Below are positions 16,864 to 25,710 of a stretch of 43,622 bases of DNA, piece after piece. Positions within the stretch are counted from its first letter, which is position 1. Every line of letters starts with the position of its first letter. Both the position numbers and the translations under genes were made by a program. The notes below the pieces were generated by a model. It was not told the DNA's origin. It saw nothing but the letters and a program-made list of their open reading frames with translations, and ran no database searches. The DNA lies in contig JAJRWT010000005.1 in NCBI GenBank assembly GCA_024276675.1, positions 1-43,622 of the forward strand. Reading direction: 5' to 3'. Origin of the DNA: Myxococcota bacterium. Its GTDB lineage: Bacteria; Myxococcota_A; UBA796; JAFGLY01.

Positions 16864-18419
16864 GCTTCCGTCTCGAGAGCCAGAACGTGGTGCCAGTGCT
16901 GTTCCACGTTTCCGAAGTAATTGTACTGGTCCAGGGTCTCCACGAAGCTGTTGCCGAAGGCGTTGTTCTGGTTGGAGTACTGGAAACCGTAGAGCACCCG
17001 CAGAGATGGTCGGGTGAATATGCCGGGACCCAGGGGATTCAGGACGAAGCCCACCTTGCCCTGGAAGGTGTTGCGTGTGTCGGTGTCGCCGTACTCCAGG
17101 CCTTCCGTGTCGGGGAGGCCGCCGGTGTTGGAGAAGATGGAGTCGGCGTGTTCCCTGTAGAAATTGCCGTTTCTGGAGATTTCCTGGGCAGCGGAGCCTT
17201 CACAGAGCATGTGGACGGTGGGGGTGAGGTAGTACTGCAGGCGGAGTACGCTGGAGTAGAAGGTACGGTCATGGTCGCTCGGGACGATGTCGTTGTCCAG
17301 ATCCCAGTAGTTGCCGTACAGGACTCCCCAGGCCAGGTCCAGGCGCTGGGGCACGATGCGCAGTTGGATCTCGTTGCCCAGGTTGACCTGGTAACGCTCG
17401 TCGGTCAGTTCCTTGATGTAGATGGTGTAGTCCTGGCCGTCGTAGGTTTCCGTGTAGAAGGTGTCGGGGTGTTCCCGCAGGTAGTTGGCGAAGAAGTTGT
17501 TCCAGCGGATGGGCCCGATGTCACCGAAACCCAGGTAGCCCACCAGCTTGAAGGATGAGGCCCAGGTGGCGTCGGGAGCCGGGAAATAGTCTTCGCGGTA
17601 TGGGTTGTCCTGGACGTAGGACTCTATGACCTCCTGGCGCACGAAGTCTTCGTATTCGACGCCCGGGGTCTGGTATGGAGCGTAGATATTGCCCGGCACC
17701 TTGGGCTCGTACATGTATTGCCCACCCACCCCCAGCTCCAGGTGGCCCCCGGCGCGCAGGCGAAGAGTGCCGCCAGGGGTCAGCACCGTGTTGTACTCGC
17801 TGCCCTTCAGGTAATAGCCGGAGTCGCCGAATCCCAGGAGCAGGTCCACGTGGTCGCTTTGAAAACGGCCGGAGAGACCAACGGTTTCGTAGAAGATCCT
17901 GGCGGGCCACATGTCGTAGAGGCCCAGGGTACCGAAGTAGGTGTCCAGCGTGCCCACCTGCCACGTGACGCCGTCCAGTAGGACATTGCCGGCCAGGGCA
18001 TAGAGCTGTGAGATGCGCAGATTGTCGAGATAGCCGTTGCCTTCGTCGGCGTTGCCCACGGAGCCGCCTTCGATTTTGGTGTGTACGCTGGTCCAGACTT
18101 CGTGTGAACCCGCCTCCTGCTCCAGCACATCCAACCGCAACTCCATGGTGGCGTAGGGGCCTTCGTTGAGCAGGCGCCCGTAGAGATTCCAGTAGCCCAG
18201 TTTGCCGTCGCCACCCTGGAAGTCGGGGCGGGTCATCACGCGGAAATAACCCCCGAGGTCGGCTCCCACCGCCAGGGCCCGGCCAGGGTTCATGGAAGCA
18301 AGGGTCGCCAGTAACACGAGCCATGGCCGCGTGTTCCTTGCACGACTCCACCTGGAAGCTGCTCCCGCCGCGGGAGCGGAGCCTTTTGCCGGATGGAGAC
18401 TCGAATGCTGCGTCTGCAT
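16854..18419 (-). CDS. Outer-membrane beta-barrel protein, putative maltodextrin porin
   Basis: This 521-aa protein has a signal peptide with an Arg-rich n-region and cleavage near RALA (about residue 50). The mature part alternates aromatic and small residues throughout, starting with GGYFRVMTRPDF, and ends in ETEAWF, a terminal Phe typical of BamA-assembled barrels. The general look and context (between a debranching enzyme and an amylase) suggest a LamB-like carbohydrate porin, but family membership is not certain. The ATG at 18419 is preferred over one 12 bp upstream because GGAGG lies 5 nt before it. It follows the debranching enzyme gene by 34 bp, and the next gene overlaps its stop by 10 bp. 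Confidence 0.75.
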   Translation of the reverse strand: MQTQHSSLHPAKGSAPAAGAASRWSRARNTRPWLVLLATLASMNPGRALAVGADLGGYFRVMTRPDFQGGDGKLGYWNLYGRLLNEGPYATMELRLDVLEQEAGSHEVWTSVHTKIEGGSVGNADEGNGYLDNLRISQLYALAGNVLLDGVTWQVGTLDTYFGTLGLYDMWPARIFYETVGLSGRFQSDHVDLLLGFGDSGYYLKGSEYNTVLTPGGTLRLRAGGHLELGVGGQYMYEPKVPGNIYAPYQTPGVEYEDFVRQEVIESYVQDNPYREDYFPAPDATWASSFKLVGYLGFGDIGPIRWNNFFANYLREHPDTFYTETYDGQDYTIYIKELTDERYQVNLGNEIQLRIVPQRLDLAWGVLYGNYWDLDNDIVPSDHDRTFYSSVLRLQYYLTPTVHMLCEGSAAQEISRNGNFYREHADSIFSNTGGLPDTEGLEYGDTDTRNTFQGKVGFVLNPLGPGIFTRPSLRVLYGFQYSNQNNAFGNSFVETLDQYNYFGNVEQHWHHVLALETEAWF

Positions 18420-18453
18420 GGATTCCTCCATTGGGAACGTGCCCCGTGATGGG

Positions 18454-20928
18454 CTACTGCTGCACCAGGACCACTATGCTCTGGGCCTTCGTGGTGTACT
18501 CGGCGCCGGAGAGCACTATCGGTGTGTCACGGGTGATGTTCATGGAGGTGTAGGGATCCGCGTCGGGGTAATCCTCGAAGTAGCCTCCGGTGTTGCCCTC
18601 CACTTCCCAGACGGTCCCGGGCGTGTCGAAGTAGTACTGGGTATCCAGGACGCGCCCCCAGGTTTTTCCGGAAGGGAGCTGGAAGGTCTGATCGTAGTCC
18701 GAACCGTTGAGCAGGACGGCAATCTCGGGCTGGTCGAAACCGTCGCCCTGGTAGTAGTGGACCATGGCGATGTCGCCCGACCATTCGTCGTTGGAGAGGT
18801 CCTGGTTGTACTGGTTCTTCCAGCTCCGGGGCATGGCCGAGTCGAAGTCCTTGGGGGCGAAGGCATAGGACAGGTCCTTGCGAAGCTGGATCACCTCCCT
18901 GACAAAATCGCGCATACGATAGCGGTGGTAGGAGGCATCGGAGAGCCATTCCCCCCAGCGGAACCAGTTGGCTGGATTGTCGGCTCCTTCAGACCATGCG
19001 TTGTTGTTGCCGTACTGGGTGCGGATCCACTCGTCGCCGCCCAGCAGCAGGGGGGTGCCGTTGGAGATCATCAAGGCCGTGTACATGTTGCGCATGAGCT
19101 GGCGCTTGGTCCAGTCGTCGTCCCATGCCTTTTCGCTCTGGTTCCAGGGTTCCTCCAACTCGCACCAGACAGACCAGGGGTCGTCGCAGCAGACGGGATT
19201 GATGGGACTGCAAGCGTTCCTGGCGGAGTCGAAGGAGAAGAGATCGAACAGGGTATATCCGTCGTGTACCGTGACGAAGTTGATGCTGTGGTAGGGGTGC
19301 CGGCCATCGTCGAAGAAATAGGGGGTGCCGTTGAAGACTTCCCATGCGCCGACGGCGTCGTATTCGTAGCTGTTGAGCCTGTAATCCCAGTTGTAGAAGC
19401 GGCGCCACCAGTCCCTGAAGGCCCCGTTCCACTCGGCCCAGCCGTAGTCGGGGTCGTTGGCGGATGTGGGGTATTCGCCCAGGAGTATCCAGTAGTTGTC
19501 GTAGCTGCCGAAGCCCCATGGTTCGGCGATGAGGCGGGTGTTGTACTGCTGGAGCACCGGGTCGTTCACGATGTCGGCGAGGACCGTGCTGGTGTTGTTC
19601 CAGGTGTTGTAGTTCTGGTCTTCTTCGCCCAGGACTGCCGCGAGGTCGAAGCGGAAGCCGTCAACGTGCATTTCTTCCACCCAGAAGTGCAGGGAATCCA
19701 TGATGAGGCGGCGGAAAGGAGTGTGGTTGGCGCGGGTGTCGTGACCAACGCCGGTGTGATCGTAGAAACGCTGGCCGTCGTCGGAGACAGCGTAGTAGGC
19801 TGCGTTGTCCAGGCCCCGCATCGAAAAGATGGTGGCCACTTCGGTGTAGTCGATTTCGTAGCAGTCTTCGGCGGCGTCGAAACCCCAACAGACTTTGTCT
19901 TCCCAGAGGCCGCCTTCGCCGGTGTGGTTGTAGACCACGTCCAGGATGACCTCCAGGCCGTTCTGGTGGAGGGTGTCCACCATGGCCTTGAACTCGTCGA
20001 TGACATCGTAGGGGTCGCCGGTGGTGGCGTAGGTTTCGGAGTAGCTCATTTCCGGGGTGAAGTAGTCGATGGTGGAATAGCCCCAGTAGCCCCCGAGGGT
20101 CAGGTCCTTCTGGAATACGGGCAGCAGCTCGACGGCTGTTACGCCCAGGTCGGCCAGGTAGGGAGCCTTTTCGGCGAACCCCATGTAGGTGCCGGGGTGG
20201 TCCACCTCCGAGGCCGTGTTGGCGGTGAAACCCTTTACGTGGACCTCGTAGATGATCAGCTCGTTCCAGTCGTGTACTCCGTCTTCCTGCCTTTGTTCCC
20301 GCCAGGCTGTTTCGGCATCGCTCCACTGGTAGTCGCTTTGTACCACGACGCTCTTGGTTGCGGCGGAGTAGGTGGATTCGGCTCTCCAGGGGCCGGTGGC
20401 TGCCATGCCGCGGGACCAGTCATGGGCGCGGTGGTAGCCCTTCCCGTAGGGATCGGTGAGGAGCTTGTTGGGGTTGTAGCGGTTGCCGTCCAGGTCGACG
20501 TCGCCGTTGAAGCCGATGACGGTGTAGGGGTAGAATTGCTCGTCGTACTGCCAGTTGGGACCCCAGGCCACGAAGGCGTAGTGCTGCCCCAGCCCCAGCC
20601 CTTCCACGTAGATGTTCCAGAGGTCGCCGAAGCGCTCCATGGCGAACTGCTGGGTGGGCTGGGTGGCCTCGGGGTCGTCGAAAAGGGCCAGCTCGATGCG
20701 CTCGGCGTTTTCGGAGTAGACGCAGAAATTCAAGCCCTGGTCCAGGATTGTGGCGCCCATGTAGTCCATCGTGGCGATGTCTTCGCTGCTCAACGAGGGC
20801 GGCAACGGCGCGGTGGCGTAGAGCGACATGTAGTCCGAGCTGGCACAGGAGAGTGCCGACAGGCCCGAGACCATGGCCGTGGTTATGGCTGTTTTGGAAT
20901 AGCGACGTATCGCTACGGACAGGGGCAT
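18454..20928 (-). CDS. Isoamylase-type glycogen/starch debranching enzyme (GH13 with CBM48), exported
   Basis: This 824-aa enzyme is predicted to cleave alpha-1,6 branches in starch or glycogen. It has a signal peptide with Cys28 in SALSC, an imperfect lipobox. A CBM48-like domain spans ~60-170 (LNFCVYSENAERIELALFD). The GH13 barrel follows: VYNHTGEGG (333-340), HVDGFRFDLA (nucleophile Asp428), RLIAEPWG (acid/base Glu469) and TVHDGYT (Asp556). The Cys-rich loop near CSPINPVCC suggests an oxidising compartment. Start ATG 20928 has AGGAG 5 nt upstream. It is the first gene of the starch operon and is divergent from a GH13 lipoprotein gene across 130 bp. Cytoplasmic GlgX is the alternative family name, but the leader argues for export. 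Confidence 0.88.
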   Translation of the reverse strand: MPLSVAIRRYSKTAITTAMVSGLSALSCASSDYMSLYATAPLPPSLSSEDIATMDYMGATILDQGLNFCVYSENAERIELALFDDPEATQPTQQFAMERFGDLWNIYVEGLGLGQHYAFVAWGPNWQYDEQFYPYTVIGFNGDVDLDGNRYNPNKLLTDPYGKGYHRAHDWSRGMAATGPWRAESTYSAATKSVVVQSDYQWSDAETAWREQRQEDGVHDWNELIIYEVHVKGFTANTASEVDHPGTYMGFAEKAPYLADLGVTAVELLPVFQKDLTLGGYWGYSTIDYFTPEMSYSETYATTGDPYDVIDEFKAMVDTLHQNGLEVILDVVYNHTGEGGLWEDKVCWGFDAAEDCYEIDYTEVATIFSMRGLDNAAYYAVSDDGQRFYDHTGVGHDTRANHTPFRRLIMDSLHFWVEEMHVDGFRFDLAAVLGEEDQNYNTWNNTSTVLADIVNDPVLQQYNTRLIAEPWGFGSYDNYWILLGEYPTSANDPDYGWAEWNGAFRDWWRRFYNWDYRLNSYEYDAVGAWEVFNGTPYFFDDGRHPYHSINFVTVHDGYTLFDLFSFDSARNACSPINPVCCDDPWSVWCELEEPWNQSEKAWDDDWTKRQLMRNMYTALMISNGTPLLLGGDEWIRTQYGNNNAWSEGADNPANWFRWGEWLSDASYHRYRMRDFVREVIQLRKDLSYAFAPKDFDSAMPRSWKNQYNQDLSNDEWSGDIAMVHYYQGDGFDQPEIAVLLNGSDYDQTFQLPSGKTWGRVLDTQYYFDTPGTVWEVEGNTGGYFEDYPDADPYTSMNITRDTPIVLSGAEYTTKAQSIVVLVQQ

Positions 20929-21058
20929 CTCGGCTCCTGGGGCTTTGGGCTTTCCGGTGGTTGAAATAATCGAAAATGAGCCGATGGTACCAGCACGGCG
21001 GCTTCCAGCGGGCTAACGACAAACATGTTAACCCCTTCACCTTGACCAGGGTAGAAAC
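20929..21058. promoter_or_regulatory. Shared divergent promoter region of the starch genes
   Basis: This 130-bp spacer separates the starts of the isoamylase operon and the divergent amylase gene, so both promoters and any shared operator must lie here. It is AT-richer than the surroundings and holds a perfect palindrome AACATGTT (21023-21030) followed by GTTAAC. I cannot assign exact -35/-10 boxes. Confidence 0.4.
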
Positions 21059-23614
21059 ATGCCAATCTTGAGATACCTGCTCGTCGGCCTGCTGGGATTG
21101 TCCCTGTCCGCCTGCTGCTCGTCGGACGATGCTCCACAGTGGCTCGACATGGACCCGCTGCTGATGGAAGGCAACAGCGCCGAGCTGCTCCTGGCCGACT
21201 ACCTCCTGGATGACAGGGGTACCCCGGAGTTCAGCGCCGAGTCCACGGCCGAGAACCTGGTGGCATGGGTCGAAGACGACGTCCTCCGCCTGGAGGTGTC
21301 CAGCACCTGGGACGGAACCGTGGATGTCCAGCTCACTGCCACCGATCGCTGCGAACAATCCGCCTCCACCGAGTTGCCCGTTTCACTGGGTTCATCCAGC
21401 GACGATCCCGACAGCACCGACGACGACCGCGACTTCTACGAGGATCCCTGTGCCATCACCCTCACATACGAAGCCCAGGGCAGCCCGGATTCCGTGTTCG
21501 TGGCAGGCACGTTCAACCGCTGGGACAGCAGCGCCACGCCCATGGAACACGTCACGGGCAACACCTGGGAACTTCGGCTGGACGACAGCGAGATCTCTCC
21601 AGGGCCGATTGCCTACAAGTTCGTGGAACTCCAGGGAACAGTGGAATCCTGGACATGCGATCCCAGGGCGGAGATGCTCCAGTGCGACGAAGGCTACAAG
21701 AGCGCCTACGACACCGACTGGGTCCACGACTGCGGCCTCGACAACGGTTCCTGCAACTCCATGCTCATCGTCGAAGATTTCGACAAACCCCGCCTCTGGG
21801 TGGATCAGCTCTCCATCGGCCACCAGGCGGGAACGGTCCAGGTGCAGATCAGCTCATCCCCCGGATGCTCGGGGGCCCGGTTGAACGAAGGAGTGGCCAC
21901 CATCGACGGCGAACCCATAACCGGGGCCTGGACCGGCGATGGCTTCCAGGTGTCGTTGCAGGGCCTGGAGCAGGGTCGGCACACTCTGCGTTTCGACTTG
22001 CAGGATCAGGCCGGGAACCAGGCAGAACAGACCTATATCCCATTCTGGATCGAAGACCACGACGGCTGGGAAAGCGGCCTCATGTACTATGCCTTCCTGG
22101 ACCGCATGGTCAACGGCGACGGGTCGTTGGACCGGGACGAAGGCGCCAGCTACTACCTGGGCGAGTACATGGACGGAGACTTCCTGGGCCTGAAAGACGC
22201 GCTGCCGTACCTGGAAGACCTTGGTGTCACGGTGATCTGGATAAGCAACCCCCAGGACAACACCGAGGGGGGCTGGTCCGGTGACTGCGGCTCCAACTTC
22301 ACTGCCTATCACGGCTACTGGCCCGACGATCCCTACGGAGTGGAAGAACACTTCGGCGATCAGGACAGCCTGTCGCAACTGGTGGAAGAAGCCCACGAGC
22401 GCGGTATCCGCGTCGTCATGGACTGGGTCTGCAACCACGTTCACCAGACCCACCCCTACTACACCCAGGACTCCTCCCACCAGGAAACCTGGTTCAACGA
22501 CTACCTCCCCTGCCAGATCGGCGACGACTACAGCAATTTCGACGACTACCCCGAGACCTGCTGGTTTGCCGACTACCTGCCCGACATCAACTTCTACAAC
22601 GTGGAACCGCTCTACCAGATGGTGGAAGACGCCCTCTACTGGGTGAAGACCTACGAGTTGGACGGTTTCCGGGTAGATGGCGCCAAGCACGTACCACACA
22701 GCACACTCTGGAACCTCAACGCTCGCCTGGACCAGGAGGTCGAGCACGGCTATGCCGGTGGCGACGAGAACTTCTACACCGTGGGCGAGACTTTTTCCTT
22801 CGACCGGAACTTCGTGGTCTCCTTCGTGAACGAAGACGAGCTTGACGCACAGTTCGACTTCCCCCTGTACGGTACAATCCGGGATGTCTTCGTCCACGAC
22901 TACCAGTCCTTCTACGACCTGCAATACTCCATGGATGACAGCCGCGCCGTCTACGGCGATGCCCTCATGAGCACCTTCCTGGGCAACCACGACGTCTCGC
23001 GTTTCATCAGCTACGGCAACGATCCCGACTGGGCCGACAACTCCGATTCCTCCTGCTACACGGCCGACGTGGTGGAAGAAGACTGGTGGTACGGGCGCCT
23101 GAACCTGGCCTGGACCTACCTGCTCACCAATCCCGGTATCCCGATGATCTACTACGGAGACGAGCTGGGAATGCCCGGAAACCAGGATCCCGACAACCGG
23201 CACCCACTCTGGTGGTACGCCGATGCAATAGCCGACGGCAGTACCGGGTCGTTCGACCTGCAGGACATCGCCGGCTCGCTCTATCACCCGCGCATGGAGC
23301 AGACGCTGGACCACGTGGCCGCGCTGGGCCAGGCCCGAAAAGAACACCCCGCGCTCTACTCCGGAGACGAAACCAACTGGTGGCTGGAGGCTGATGTCTA
23401 CGCCTATGCCCGCGTGACAGAGGCCGACCAGGTGCTGGTGATCCTCAACCGGAGTTCCCACCAGGCGACCCTGCAGAACTCGTTGAGCTTCGCCGCCCTG
23501 GATCCTGACGGCACCTACGAAGACATCCTCACCGGCGAAACCTTCAACGCATCCGGAGACTGGATCTCCATCTCGGTTCCAGCCAACGATTCGAGGGTGT
23601 TGGTGTTGAAATAA
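21059..23614 (+). CDS. Multidomain GH13 alpha-amylase lipoprotein with CBM20/48-like domain
   Basis: This 851-aa enzyme has a textbook lipoprotein signal (LSAC, Cys19). Residues ~27-110 resemble a cadherin/Ig-like beta domain. A Ser/Asp linker leads to an AMPK/CBM48-type glycan-binding domain (~131-220, DSVFVAGTFNRWD). A second Ig-like stretch (~245-330) precedes the catalytic barrel: MDWVCNH (454-460), LDGFRVDGAKH (nucleophile Asp540), YTVGETF (Glu577) and FLGNHD (Asp645). The conserved Asn before His in the first motif is present. It probably attacks starch at the cell surface, complementing the divergent debranching operon. The C-terminal small beta domain ends at VLVLK. The ATG is preceded by AGGG. 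Confidence 0.88.
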   Translation: MPILRYLLVGLLGLSLSACCSSDDAPQWLDMDPLLMEGNSAELLLADYLLDDRGTPEFSAESTAENLVAWVEDDVLRLEVSSTWDGTVDVQLTATDRCEQSASTELPVSLGSSSDDPDSTDDDRDFYEDPCAITLTYEAQGSPDSVFVAGTFNRWDSSATPMEHVTGNTWELRLDDSEISPGPIAYKFVELQGTVESWTCDPRAEMLQCDEGYKSAYDTDWVHDCGLDNGSCNSMLIVEDFDKPRLWVDQLSIGHQAGTVQVQISSSPGCSGARLNEGVATIDGEPITGAWTGDGFQVSLQGLEQGRHTLRFDLQDQAGNQAEQTYIPFWIEDHDGWESGLMYYAFLDRMVNGDGSLDRDEGASYYLGEYMDGDFLGLKDALPYLEDLGVTVIWISNPQDNTEGGWSGDCGSNFTAYHGYWPDDPYGVEEHFGDQDSLSQLVEEAHERGIRVVMDWVCNHVHQTHPYYTQDSSHQETWFNDYLPCQIGDDYSNFDDYPETCWFADYLPDINFYNVEPLYQMVEDALYWVKTYELDGFRVDGAKHVPHSTLWNLNARLDQEVEHGYAGGDENFYTVGETFSFDRNFVVSFVNEDELDAQFDFPLYGTIRDVFVHDYQSFYDLQYSMDDSRAVYGDALMSTFLGNHDVSRFISYGNDPDWADNSDSSCYTADVVEEDWWYGRLNLAWTYLLTNPGIPMIYYGDELGMPGNQDPDNRHPLWWYADAIADGSTGSFDLQDIAGSLYHPRMEQTLDHVAALGQARKEHPALYSGDETNWWLEADVYAYARVTEADQVLVILNRSSHQATLQNSLSFAALDPDGTYEDILTGETFNASGDWISISVPANDSRVLVLK

Positions 23615-23794
23615 GCCTTTCCATCTATATTGTCGGAAAAGCTGTACCCGGATCGGCAGCCAGGCTATGTTTCTCGGAAGATGCATTCGGGTTGCCATCT
23701 TCGTGATGTCAACCACCACCATCGCAACCCCGACTGACCAGCAATATCAGCCCTCCGTTCTGGAAACCTGCAACAACGCCGGAAATCCCAGTCA

Positions 23795-24391
23795 ATGCTC
23801 GCCATCTACTTGTTCAGCCTCGCCCTCGGCGGCGTACTCATCGTTGCAAGCATCTTCATGGGGTCTCACGACCATTCTGCCGGCGAGCTGGATGCCCACG
23901 CCCACATGGAACTGGAAGCGGACCACGACCTGGGCATGGACCATGACTTGGCTGAACACTCCCAGGAGCTGGCAGGCCACGACACCTGGCTTCCCTTTCT
24001 TTCGCTGCGCTTCTGGACCTTCGGACTTGCCGCGTTCGGACTGACCGGGACTCTGCTGCAGCTCACGGGTATCTCCTCGTTGGTCTCGGCCCTCGTCAGT
24101 GCACCCATGGGCCTGCTGACGGGCACGGCCGTGGCGTGGTTGTTCCACTACCTCAGGAAGACCACGGTGGGCCAGGCGCTGGATCTGCACAGTCTCCGCG
24201 GTGAAGAAGCACGGGTAATACTGCCCATAAGTAGCGAAAAAACAGGGAAAATCCGCATCATGCTGGAGCACCAGGTGTTGGAGATCCCGGCCACCACTTC
24301 GGAAGGCCAACTGCTGGAACCGGGCAGCCGGGTGTTGCTGGTGTCGGTGGAAGATGGCAAGGCTGACGTGGTTCGTCTCCGCTCTCTCTGA
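23795..24391 (+). CDS. YqiJ/NfeD-like membrane protein with His-rich loop and OB-fold end
   Basis: This 198-aa protein has TM segments near 3-22, 66-90 and 95-118 and a C-terminal OB-fold-like domain (~130-198, EEARVILPISSEKTG to VRLRSL). Between TM1 and TM2 lies a ~40-residue loop with eight His and many Asp/Glu, starting SHDHSAGELDAH, a pattern similar to what I recall of E. coli YqiJ. NfeD/YqiJ proteins are partners of flotillins, and here the next gene, 35 bp downstream, is a flotillin. It probably helps form or stabilise flotillin membrane microdomains. The His-rich loop might bind metal. Confidence 0.82.
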   Translation: MLAIYLFSLALGGVLIVASIFMGSHDHSAGELDAHAHMELEADHDLGMDHDLAEHSQELAGHDTWLPFLSLRFWTFGLAAFGLTGTLLQLTGISSLVSALVSAPMGLLTGTAVAWLFHYLRKTTVGQALDLHSLRGEEARVILPISSEKTGKIRIMLEHQVLEIPATTSEGQLLEPGSRVLLVSVEDGKADVVRLRSL

Positions 24392-24426
24392 ACCGTTCAT
24401 TATCGCCACGAAAGCAAGGAGAACTC

Positions 24427-25707
24427 ATGGAACTGGTACTTGGCGCAGCTTGTCTGGGTCTTGGCGCGGCGTTCGTACTGCTGCTGCTGCTCATCATTGC
24501 CAAGCGCTTCCTCTTCATCTGTACACCCAACGAAGTTCTCATCGTCAGTGGGCGCCGTCAGAAGGGAAAGACAACCGCGGCATCTGGTTTTCAGCCCATC
24601 TATTTCGGCAGGGTCTGGCGCAAGCCATTCCTCGAAAAAGTGGATCGTATGGACCTTCGCACCATCCCCATCGACATCCATGTCACGAATGCCTATTCCA
24701 AGGGGGGGATACCGTTGAACCTCCACGCCGTGGCCAACGCCAAGGTGACCTCCAACCCCAAGTACATCGCCAACGCCGTGGAGCGTTTCCTGGGGCGGGA
24801 CCGTGCCGAGATACGCAGTGTCGCCAAGGAAACCCTGGAAGGGCACCTTCGCGGCGTGCTGGCCAGGCTCAGCCCCGAAGAGGTCAACGAGGATCGGCTG
24901 AAGTTCGCCGAAGAACTCATCGACGAAGCAGAAACCGACTTTCTGAAGCTGGGCATACAGCTCGATACCCTCAAGATACAGAACGTCTCCGACGACACCA
25001 ACTACCTGGACCGCATCGGGCGCGCCCGCATAGCCAACGTCCTGAAGGAAGCCGAGATCGCGGAATCCAACGCCAAGGCCGACGTCGAGCAGGCCGAGGC
25101 ATCGGCGAAACAGCAGAGCGACGTGGCTGATCAAAACGCCGAAACAGTAATTATCAAGCACAAAAACGAGTTCCTTAGGCTGAAGGCTGAGCAGGATGCT
25201 CTTGCCAAACAGGAAGAAGGGCGCACCGTCCAGATCATCGTCCAGGCCAGGGCCGAGGCAGAGATCAAGCTCCAGGAAATACGCCAGAAGCTGGAAAAAA
25301 CCCGACTGGTGGCCGACGTGGTATTGCCGGCGCAAGTGCGAAAGGAAGCCCAGAAGCTACAGGCCATCGGCAGCGCCGCGGCCATAGTGGAAAACGGCAA
25401 GGCCATGGCCCAGGCCCTGGAATTGATGACCGAGATCTGGTTGAAGGCTGGTGAGGATGCGAAAGACATCTTCCTCATCCAGCAACTTGAGCATGTCCTT
25501 GAAACCGTGGTTGAGAAGGTCAACGCCGTCACTCTGGACGAAGTGGTGCTGCTGGACGACAGCGATGGAAAGGCCCTGCCATCCCACGTTGCCTCCTTCC
25601 CTGCCATGGTCAACGAGGTTCTTCAGGAACTCAAGGTCTCCACGGGCATAGACATCCCCGGAATACTGGCCGGCGCATCCGACACCCCGGCCCTCCAGGA
25701 GGGTTGA
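24427..25707 (+). CDS. Flotillin / SPFH-domain protein (first of two)
   Basis: This 426-aa protein has an N-terminal membrane segment (residues 5-25, LLLLLII) followed by the SPFH domain (~30-205): FICTPNEVLIVSGRR, DIHVTNAYSKGGIPLN and the ERFLGRDRAEIRSVAKETLEGHLRGVL-type region. A long Ala/Glu-rich coiled coil (~205-310) and a C-terminal oligomerisation segment complete the flotillin layout. Flotillins form large cages or scaffolds that organise membrane microdomains. AAGGAG lies 5 nt before the ATG. Its stop is 3 bp before the second flotillin gene, so the two are probably made together and may hetero-oligomerise. Confidence 0.9.
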   Translation: MELVLGAACLGLGAAFVLLLLLIIAKRFLFICTPNEVLIVSGRRQKGKTTAASGFQPIYFGRVWRKPFLEKVDRMDLRTIPIDIHVTNAYSKGGIPLNLHAVANAKVTSNPKYIANAVERFLGRDRAEIRSVAKETLEGHLRGVLARLSPEEVNEDRLKFAEELIDEAETDFLKLGIQLDTLKIQNVSDDTNYLDRIGRARIANVLKEAEIAESNAKADVEQAEASAKQQSDVADQNAETVIIKHKNEFLRLKAEQDALAKQEEGRTVQIIVQARAEAEIKLQEIRQKLEKTRLVADVVLPAQVRKEAQKLQAIGSAAAIVENGKAMAQALELMTEIWLKAGEDAKDIFLIQQLEHVLETVVEKVNAVTLDEVVLLDDSDGKALPSHVASFPAMVNEVLQELKVSTGIDIPGILAGASDTPALQEG

Positions 25708-25710
25708 AAG

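Noticed and set aside
18292..20964. Long + strand open frame (890 codons) opposite the isoamylase gene
   Set aside because: It is antisense to a gene with complete GH13 motifs and has a low-complexity Val/Gly composition typical of a GC-rich shadow frame.
21854..23722. 622-codon minus-strand frame opposite the GH13 lipoprotein
   Set aside because: It is a shadow of a gene with intact catalytic residues.
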